NCBI GenBank assembly: GCA_035502995.1
Contig: DATJTW010000064.1
Location: 1-64,000 of the forward strand
Direction: 5' to 3'
DNA length: 64,000 nucleotides
Source of the DNA: CADEED01 sp035502995
GTDB lineage: Bacteria > Pseudomonadota > Gammaproteobacteria > Steroidobacterales > Steroidobacteraceae
Shown: one piece after another, positions 58,283-64,000 of the stretch
How positions within the stretch are numbered: the first letter of the stretch is position 1
Layout: each line of letters begins with the position of its first letter
Program-made: the position numbers and the translations under genes
Notes under the pieces: model-generated
Database searches by the model: none
Told to the model about the DNA's origin: nothing
What the model saw: only the letters and a program-made list of their open reading frames with translations

Positions 58283-58636
58283 ATGCACGAAATCGCTACA
58301 CCTGCACGACGCGCCGCCGCCATCCTGAAGGCGGTGCGCGGCATCAAGCGTGGGACGTTCGCCAGTTATGGCGAAGTGGCGCGGCGCGCCGGCCTGCCGG
58401 GTCGCGCGCGGCTGGTGGGAACCGTCTTGCGGGATTCGGGAGACTCACGGAATCTGCCCTGGCATCGCGTCACGGGTGCCGGCGGTCGCATCGCGTTTCC
58501 GCGCGGCTCCGCGAACGCCCGCGAACAGCTGCGGCGGCTGGCACGCGAGGGCGTCCAGGCCCGCGGCGGTCGTGTCGTGCAGAAACCTTCGGCGTCGTCG
58601 GCGCGTACGCTCGACGCGCTGCTCTGGAAAATGTGA
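58283..58636 (+). CDS. Alkyltransferase-like protein (ATL), Trp in place of the acceptor Cys
   Basis: The gene encodes 117 residues. The MGMT DNA-binding fold is plain (RGTFASYGEVARRAGLPGRARLVGTVL, then LPWHRVTGAGGRIAFP), but the acceptor motif PCHR reads PWHR (W60). Known ATL proteins with Trp at this place bind O6-alkylguanine without removing it and recruit nucleotide excision repair. A basic tail follows. ATG 58283 is the first in frame after the divergent start at 58233. The abhydrolase gene begins four bases after the stop. Confidence 0.93.
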   Translation: MHEIATPARRAAAILKAVRGIKRGTFASYGEVARRAGLPGRARLVGTVLRDSGDSRNLPWHRVTGAGGRIAFPRGSANAREQLRRLAREGVQARGGRVVQKPSASSARTLDALLWKM

Positions 58637-58640
58637 GGCG

Positions 58641-59162
58641 ATGGTGGACCGCTACGTAGTGTTTTCGCATGGCAAGGATGCCGGTCCGTGGGGCGTGAAG
58701 ATCACGGCGCTCGCCGGCAACGCGCGCAGCGAGGGCTACGAGGTCGAGTCGGTCGACTACCGCGGCATCGACGATCCGCGCGAACGCGTGCACAAGCTGG
58801 TCGAGTTCTGCAAGGAGCTGAAGGGCGACCTCGTGCTCTGCGGCTCGAGCCTCGGCGGCTACGTGTCCGTGGCGGCGGCGTCGCTGCTGCACGCGCGCGG
58901 CGTGTTCCTGATGGCGCCGGCGCTGACGATGCCCGGCCTGCCGCCGCTGCGCGAGAAGCTGCTCGACTGCCCGACGACCATCGTGCACGGCTGGAAGGAC
59001 GACGTCGTGCCGGTGGAGCAGAGCATCGAGTTCGCGCGCCGCTACGGCTGCGCGCTGCACCTGTTGAACAGCGATCACCGGTTGCAGGACGAGGTGCGAT
59101 TCCTGAAGTACCTGTTCGAGTACTTCCTGATCTCCCTCGATCTCCCTCAAGACGTGTCTTAG
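58641..59162 (+). CDS. Small alpha/beta hydrolase
   Basis: The gene encodes 173 residues with no signal. The order of elements fits a short alpha/beta hydrolase (YqiA-like): YVVFSHGKDAGPWGVKI, the nucleophile elbow LVLCGSSLGGYVSVAAA, the acid in TIVHGWKDDVVPVEQSIEF and the His in LNSDHRLQDEV. The substrate is unknown, perhaps a small ester. It follows the ATL gene closely and may share its transcript. Confidence 0.88.
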   Translation: MVDRYVVFSHGKDAGPWGVKITALAGNARSEGYEVESVDYRGIDDPRERVHKLVEFCKELKGDLVLCGSSLGGYVSVAAASLLHARGVFLMAPALTMPGLPPLREKLLDCPTTIVHGWKDDVVPVEQSIEFARRYGCALHLLNSDHRLQDEVRFLKYLFEYFLISLDLPQDVS

Positions 59163-59165
59163 TCA

Positions 59166-59208
59166 GGGGCTCACGCCCCACTCATAAACGCCTGCGAGGC
59201 GCAGGCGT
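59166..59208 (+). other. Two tandem hairpins ahead of the sigma-factor gene
   Basis: GGGGC/GCCCC (59166-59170 and 59175-59179) is followed by a 9-bp stem ACGCCTGCG/CGCAGGCGT (59188-59196 and 59200-59208). The second stem ends two bases before the ATG at 59211. They may end the upstream transcript (no T run) or limit translation from that ATG. Confidence 0.5.
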
Positions 59209-59210
59209 CC

Positions 59211-59792
59211 ATGAATGGTTCAAGAGGCTCGCCGCCAGTGGATGAGTTATCGATGCTGATCCAGCGCGCCCATGCCGGCGACGAAGCCGCGCGCGAGCGG
59301 CTGTTCGCCGTGGCCTACGAAGACCTGCGCGGACAGGCGCGCGCCGCGCTGCGCGACGGCGGCCGCAACACGCTGCTGAACACCACGGTGCTGCTGCACG
59401 AGAGCTTCCTGCGCTTCCAGCGCGCCGGGAAACTGGCCGGCGCCGAACGCGGGCATTTCTTCGCCTACGCCGCGCGCGTCATGCGTTCGGTCATCGTCGA
59501 CTTCGCGCGCCAGCGCCGCGCCGAGCGTCGCGGCGGTGACGCCGTGCACGTCTCGCTCGACGCGCAGCTCGCCGAGAACCTGCGAGCCGGCGAGGACGAG
59601 GTCATCCAGATCAACGACGCCATCGAGGCACTGGAGAGCGAGGACCCGCGGCTCGTGCAGGTCGTCGAGATGCGCTACTTCGCCGGCATGACCGAAACGG
59701 AGATTGCCACGGTGCTCGGCGTCACCGACCGCACGGTGCGCCGCGACTGGGAGAAGGCGCGCATGCTGCTGGCGACGCTGTTGCGCGCCTAG
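59211..59792 (+). CDS. ECF-type RNA polymerase sigma factor
   Basis: The gene encodes 193 residues from ATG 59211; GTG 59238 and ATG 59253 are plausible because the first ATG touches a hairpin. Region 2 is LIQRAHAGDEAARERLFAVAYEDLRGQARAALR and TTVLLHESFLRF; region 4 is YFAGMTETEIATVLGVTDRTVRRDWEKARMLL. It matches the ECF group (Sigma70_ECF/TIGR02999) found with Ser/Thr kinases rather than anti-sigma factors, as here with the kinase 48 bp downstream. Phosphorylation by the kinase may control it (inference). Confidence 0.92.
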   Translation: MNGSRGSPPVDELSMLIQRAHAGDEAARERLFAVAYEDLRGQARAALRDGGRNTLLNTTVLLHESFLRFQRAGKLAGAERGHFFAYAARVMRSVIVDFARQRRAERRGGDAVHVSLDAQLAENLRAGEDEVIQINDAIEALESEDPRLVQVVEMRYFAGMTETEIATVLGVTDRTVRRDWEKARMLLATLLRA

Positions 59793-59840
59793 CGGCGGTT
59801 CGATGTCCTGATCCGAGCCGGCTTCGCGTCCGTACCTCTG

Positions 59841-62534
59841 ATGTCGAACGTCGCCACCCACTGGAAACGCCTGAGCCCGCTGCTCGACGCGGCGCTGGAC
59901 CTGCCGCCCTCCGAACGCGCGGCCTGGCTGGCGGCGCTGCCGCCCGAACACGCCGATCTCCGCGACCGGCTGCGCGAGCTGCTCGACACGCACCCCGGCA
60001 TCGAAACCGGCGATTTCATGCGGCGGCTGCCGGAGTTCAGCGCCGTGCCGGCGGCGCTCAAGTTGCAGACGGGCTCCGTCGTCGGGCCGTACCGGCTGCT
60101 GCAGGAGCTCGGCGCCGGCGGCACGTCGACGGTCTGGCTGGCGGAGCGCGTCGACGGCTCCATCCAGCGCCGCATCGCTTTGAAGCTGCCGCATCTCGGG
60201 CTGGTCGACCGCGGCATCGCCGAACGCATCGCGCGCGAGTGCGACATCCTCGCGACGCTGGAGCATCCGAACATCGCGCGGCTGTACGACGCCGGCGTCG
60301 ACGAACGCGGCCGTCCCTATCTCGCGCTCGAGTACGCGCAGGGCGTGCCGCCCGACCAGTACTGCCACACGCAGCGACTCGACCTCGAGCAGAAGCTCAC
60401 GCTGTTCCTGAACATCCTGCGCGCCGTCAGCTTCGCGCACGCGCGGCTCGTCGTGCATCGCGATCTCAAGCCCAGCAACATCCTCGTCTCCGAGGATTGC
60501 GAGGTGCGGCTGCTCGATTTCGGCATCGCGCGCCTGCTGCAGCCGGACGCGCCGCGCGCGCCGCATACCGTGGTCGGCGCCGCCGCGCTGACGCCGGCCT
60601 ACGCCGCGCCCGAGCAGTTCACGGGGCAGCCGATCACCGTCGCCACCGACGTCTATTCACTCGGCGTCATCCTCTTCGAGATGCTGACCGGCATCAGCCC
60701 GTACACGCCGCGCGGCACGTCGCTGGGTGCGTACGAGCACGCGGTGGTCGAAGTCGAGCCGCCGCTGATGAGCCGCGTCGTGCGGCCGGCGGAAGTCGGC
60801 GCGTTGCGCGGCGACCTCGACGCCATCGTCGCGAAGGCGCTGGAGAAGGCGCCGGCCGACCGTTACATCTCGGCCGAAGCCTTCGCCGCCGACATCGAGC
60901 GTTACCTCGCCGCCGAGCCCATCGTCGCGCGGCCGCGCTCGCTGGCGTACGTGTCGCGCAAGTTCCTGCGCCGCAATGCCTGGCCGATGTCGATCGGCGC
61001 GGCCGTCCTGCTGGCCCTGTCCGCCGCGCTCGGCGTTGCCGCCGTGCAATGGCAGGACGCGGAGAAACAGCGCGCGATCGCCGTCGACCGGCTCGCCGAC
61101 TCGCTGGCCGCCGAGGATTTCACGTCGACCGTGCTCATCGAGAACATCCAGCCCGGCCAGACGCTGACGTTCGAGCAGCTGATCGCGCGCAGCGAGCAGA
61201 TCGCGCGCGACACCGGCGCGAACGACCTGCGGACGCGCATCTTCGCCACCGACTTCCTGTCGAGCTGGTACAGCGCGAACGGCCTGTACCGGAACGCCGA
61301 GATGGTGCTGACGGGCACCATCAACACGCTGCCCGCGGACCAGCCGCTGGTCGGCGCGACGCTGCGCTGCCGCCGCGCGAAGCTGTGGGACGAACTCGGC
61401 GACCGCGACGATGCCGTGGCGGTGCTCGACGGCCTGATCGCCGAGGCCGGCGCCGACGATGTGACCGCGTCGCGCTGCCTGATGGACCGCTCGTCGGTGG
61501 CCGCGTCGAACGCTGACGCGCCGGGCGCGCTGGCGTTCGCGTTCGAGGCGCAGCGTCGCTACGACAACAGCGGCGTCGACTCGGTGTTCGACCACGCGGC
61601 CATCCTCACGTCGATCGGCGGCGCCTACGGCATCCTCGGCCAGTTCGACGAAGCGCACGACAAGTACCGCGAGACGCTGCGCCTCTTCGAGGCCGCGGGT
61701 CGCGGCAACAGCCGCGCCGCCGCCAGCCTGCACGACGACTGGGGCACGGTGTACATGAACGCCGGCAATCCGCGCCGCGCGCTCGAGGAGCTCGACCTCG
61801 GCTGGAGGATCCTGAGCGGGCTCGCGCCGGCCGCGCGCGAAACCGACCGGCTGCTGGCGCGCCGCGCGCGCATCCTCGCGACGCTCGGCGACTACGACGG
61901 CGCGCTGGTGCAGTTCCGGCAGGCGGCCGCGCTGGCCGAGCCGCGCGGCAATCTCTCGAACGTCGCCACCATCCGCATCGGCGAGGCCGACGTGCACATC
62001 CAGGCCGGGCAGCTCGCGCAGGCCTCGCTGGACCTCGACGCGGCGGCGCGTGCCATCGCCAAGGCGCGGCTCGCGCCGGCTTCGCTGATCGCCATCCGCT
62101 ATCGACTGACGCGGGCCGAATGGCTGGCTGCGCACGGCGACCGCGAGGAAGCACGCACGATGCTGACCAACGTCATCGCCGCCTACGACTCGCAGAAGTG
62201 CTGCGCGGCCACGCGCTCGCTGGCCTACGGCGAGCGCGCCCTGTTGGCGATCGCGCTCGGCGAGCTCGATGCCGCCGCGGCCGACGCCGCGACCGCGCGC
62301 GAGCTCGCGCCGCCGGACACCACCGAATCGTTCTCGCGCTTCACCGGCGGTGCGTGGTACGCGACGGCGCTGATCGCCGAGAAACGCGGCGCGTTGCGCG
62401 AGGCGCGCGATGCGTTCGCGAAGGCCGCCGTGCAATACGCCGGCGCCGTCGGCGAGAGCCACGCGGACACGTTGCGCGCCCGCGCCGGCATCGCGCGCGC
62501 CGCGAACCGGCTCTCGATACGAAAAGACGACTGA
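59841..62534 (+). CDS. Membrane Ser/Thr protein kinase with periplasmic TPR domain
   Basis: The gene encodes 897 residues. The kinase domain (about 83-360) has GAGGTSTVWL, the ATP Lys in RRIALKLPH (K115), HRDLKPSN (206-213), DFGIAR (226-231) and TPAYAAPEQF. One membrane helix (about 381-403) follows. The C-terminal half is TPR-like (ILTSIGGAYGILGQFDEAHDKYRETLRLFEA and further units) and would be periplasmic, sensing an unknown signal. It is paired with the ECF sigma factor, a layout known from related bacteria. Confidence 0.94.
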   Translation: MSNVATHWKRLSPLLDAALDLPPSERAAWLAALPPEHADLRDRLRELLDTHPGIETGDFMRRLPEFSAVPAALKLQTGSVVGPYRLLQELGAGGTSTVWLAERVDGSIQRRIALKLPHLGLVDRGIAERIARECDILATLEHPNIARLYDAGVDERGRPYLALEYAQGVPPDQYCHTQRLDLEQKLTLFLNILRAVSFAHARLVVHRDLKPSNILVSEDCEVRLLDFGIARLLQPDAPRAPHTVVGAAALTPAYAAPEQFTGQPITVATDVYSLGVILFEMLTGISPYTPRGTSLGAYEHAVVEVEPPLMSRVVRPAEVGALRGDLDAIVAKALEKAPADRYISAEAFAADIERYLAAEPIVARPRSLAYVSRKFLRRNAWPMSIGAAVLLALSAALGVAAVQWQDAEKQRAIAVDRLADSLAAEDFTSTVLIENIQPGQTLTFEQLIARSEQIARDTGANDLRTRIFATDFLSSWYSANGLYRNAEMVLTGTINTLPADQPLVGATLRCRRAKLWDELGDRDDAVAVLDGLIAEAGADDVTASRCLMDRSSVAASNADAPGALAFAFEAQRRYDNSGVDSVFDHAAILTSIGGAYGILGQFDEAHDKYRETLRLFEAAGRGNSRAAASLHDDWGTVYMNAGNPRRALEELDLGWRILSGLAPAARETDRLLARRARILATLGDYDGALVQFRQAAALAEPRGNLSNVATIRIGEADVHIQAGQLAQASLDLDAAARAIAKARLAPASLIAIRYRLTRAEWLAAHGDREEARTMLTNVIAAYDSQKCCAATRSLAYGERALLAIALGELDAAAADAATARELAPPDTTESFSRFTGGAWYATALIAEKRGALREARDAFAKAAVQYAGAVGESHADTLRARAGIARAANRLSIRKDD

Positions 62535-62600
62535 TCGTGTCCTGATCGCGGGCCGTTCCGCGTCGGTATTCCAGGAGACTAACTACGTCCCGGAGTGCCG

Positions 62601-63332
62601 ATGAAGGCCGTGATGCGTGAGCTGGCGCAGGCGAAGCGCCACTATTCGACCCTGCCGCTGTTCGAGTTCCTGCGCGACGAGAGGCTCGGCCTGCGCGACC
62701 GCCTGGCGTTCCTGCCGGTCATGGCGCCGTTCGTGCTGGCGTCCGCCGACCTCGACCGCTGCGTGTTCCGCGACGAGAGCTCGCCGGATCCCGTGCAGCG
62801 GCTGGTCGACGCGCGCACGCGCGAGAACGGCCGCGAGGCGTCCTGGTACCTCGAGGACTACACGAAGCTCGGCTTCGACCGCATCGGCCCGGTCACGCAG
62901 CAACTGCGCGCGACGCTGCGCGATTCCTGGCAGCAAAACCGCCTGCTCGTGCCGCGACTCGCGCAGCTCGCGTATCGCGCGACGCCGGCGGAGAAGCTGG
63001 TCATCGTCGAGTCGATCGCGCAGAGCGGCCACGTGTTGTTCGGCCTGACGGCGCCGCTCGCCGCGCGACTGGCGGAGCAGGGCGGGCCCGAGCTGCGTTA
63101 CCTCGGCCAGCTGCACGTCGCGCGCGAGGCCGGACACGCGTCGCGGGGTCTCGACCCGCACGACCTCGAGGCCATCCCGCTGAGCGCCGTCGAGCGCGTG
63201 CGCTGTCTCGACCTCGCGTTCCGCGTCTTCGATCTCTTCGCCGACTGGAGCAACGAGCTCCACCTGTTCGCGCGCCAGGCACTCGCGCCGCGCGCCCCCA
63301 TGCAAATCGTCGTCCACGGGAGGACCGCATGA
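62601..63332 (+). CDS. Unknown protein coupled to a TonB receptor
   Basis: The gene encodes 243 residues with no signal peptide. The protein looks all-helical (KRHYSTLPLFEFLRDERLGLRDRLAFLPVMAPFVLASADLDRCVF, then SWYLEDYTKLGFDRIG and AEKLVIVESIAQSGHVLFGLTAPLA). Conserved-looking His and Glu (EDY, ESI, GHVLF, REAGHASRG) could bind iron as in ferritin-like or haem-oxygenase-like enzymes, which is inference. ATG 62601 has GGAG five bases upstream. Its stop overlaps the receptor ATG (ATGA), so it belongs to that transport unit. Confidence 0.75.
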   Translation: MKAVMRELAQAKRHYSTLPLFEFLRDERLGLRDRLAFLPVMAPFVLASADLDRCVFRDESSPDPVQRLVDARTRENGREASWYLEDYTKLGFDRIGPVTQQLRATLRDSWQQNRLLVPRLAQLAYRATPAEKLVIVESIAQSGHVLFGLTAPLAARLAEQGGPELRYLGQLHVAREAGHASRGLDPHDLEAIPLSAVERVRCLDLAFRVFDLFADWSNELHLFARQALAPRAPMQIVVHGRTA

Positions 63333-64000
63333 ATTCCAGACAACTCACCCTCGCCGCGTTGACCGGTGCGCTCGTGCTGCCGGCCGCGCCGCTGCTGGCG
63401 CAGGACGCCGCACCTTCCGCGCAGGACCGGGCGCAGGAGATCGAAACCATCACCGTCACCGGCTCGCGCATCCAGCGCAACGACTACGTCTCCGACAGCC
63501 CGCTGGTCACCGTGTCGGCCGGCGCACTCACGGAGACCGGCTCGACCGCGGTCGAGCACCTGTTGAACTCGCTGCCGCAGTTCGTGCCGTCGGTGACGAC
63601 GACGTCCAACAACCCGGCGAACGGCGGCCAGGCCAACATCGACCTGCGCGGCCTCGGCACCAACCGCAATCTCGTGCTGCTGAACGGGCGTCGGCTGCCG
63701 GCCGCGAATTCGAACGGCACGGTCGACGTGAACATCGTGCCGTCGGCGCTGATCGAGAACATCGAAGTCGTCACGGGCGGCGCGTCCGCGGTGTACGGCT
63801 CCGATGCGATCGCCGGCGTCACGAACTTCACGCTGAAGAAGAACTTCGAAGGCGTGGCGATCGACAGCGGCTACAGCCGCACCGCCGAATCCGACGGCGA
63901 CGACTGGTCGGGCTCGCTGACGCTGGGCTCGAACTTCGCCGACGACCGCGGCAACGCGGTGTTCAGCTTCCAGTACACCCAGCGCGACGCCATCTTCCAG
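63329..64000 (+). CDS. TonB-dependent receptor, N-terminal part (3' end outside window)
   Basis: The first 224 residues are seen, running off the window end. A signal peptide (about 1-25, LPAAPLLAQ) is followed by a TonB box (ETITVTGSRIQ) and a plug domain: AVEHLLNSLPQFVPSV, IDLRGLGTNRNLVLLNGRR, SALIENIEVVTGGASAVYGSDAIAGVTNF. It is of the same general family as the receptors at 1 and 2357. The ATG overlaps the stop of the unknown gene before it (ATGA). Confidence 0.94.
   Translation, partial: MNSRQLTLAALTGALVLPAAPLLAQDAAPSAQDRAQEIETITVTGSRIQRNDYVSDSPLVTVSAGALTETGSTAVEHLLNSLPQFVPSVTTTSNNPANGGQANIDLRGLGTNRNLVLLNGRRLPAANSNGTVDVNIVPSALIENIEVVTGGASAVYGSDAIAGVTNFTLKKNFEGVAIDSGYSRTAESDGDDWSGSLTLGSNFADDRGNAVFSFQYTQRDAIFQ

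Overview
The window is uniformly GC-rich, densely packed DNA with short intergenic gaps and many 1-4 nt start/stop overlaps. Gene content points to a gammaproteobacterium, by inference near Steroidobacteraceae/Xanthomonadales: large TonB-dependent receptors ending in Phe, an OmpA with thrombospondin type-3 repeats, glgC/glgA, speA, homospermidine synthase, ttcA, greB, RND efflux, and S9, M1, M13 and M32 peptidases. No rRNA, tRNA, CRISPR array, prophage or transposase gene was recognised. Both window edges cut TonB receptor genes.

Layout. 1-10.8 kb: the end of one TonB receptor, a complete second receptor behind an unusual leader, a 2OG-Fe(II) oxygenase, and a leftward group (secreted protein, DUF192 protein, OmpA, TPR-aspartyl/asparaginyl hydroxylase, two small envelope proteins). 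10.9-14 kb: glycogen synthesis (glgC and an LEA14-like lipoprotein converging on glgA). 14-20.6 kb: a serine-hydrolase homologue without its catalytic Ser, an AraC-alkyltransferase fusion, and an RND efflux pair. 20.8-28 kb: a rightward run (M32 carboxypeptidase, ceramidase-like membrane protein, ttcA, phosphatase/ADP-ribosylglycohydrolase fusion, gluzincin-ATP-grasp pair, lipoprotein). 28-34 kb: leftward GST/S9 peptidase/TonB-CTD group, HAD phosphatase, two unknown coupled genes, a Nudix hydrolase. 34-45.7 kb: UvrD-like helicase, a lipoprotein methyltransferase, RRM protein, speA, sulfurtransferase, GST, hss, a GbsR-type regulator with a palindromic operator, greB. 45.8-51.3 kb: M13 peptidase, LemA-TPM-TPM group, L,D-transpeptidase. 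51.3-51.6 kb: a non-coding element with 42-bp perfect terminal inverted repeats. 51.6-59 kb: M1 peptidase, rhomboid protease, an orphan tail-sheath-like protein, and a DNA alkylation-repair cluster. 59-64 kb: ECF sigma factor plus Ser/Thr kinase, then an unknown protein coupled to a new TonB receptor.

Recurring themes are outer-membrane uptake paired with oxygenases, cell-envelope proteolysis, polyamine synthesis (speA and hss), and alkylation-damage handling (five related genes). The strongest leads are the orphan sheath protein with threonine repeats at its tail, the alkylation cluster with two family members lacking the methyl-acceptor Cys, the leader that can hide a receptor start codon, and the inverted-repeat element. 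All assignments are by reading motifs; no database search was run.
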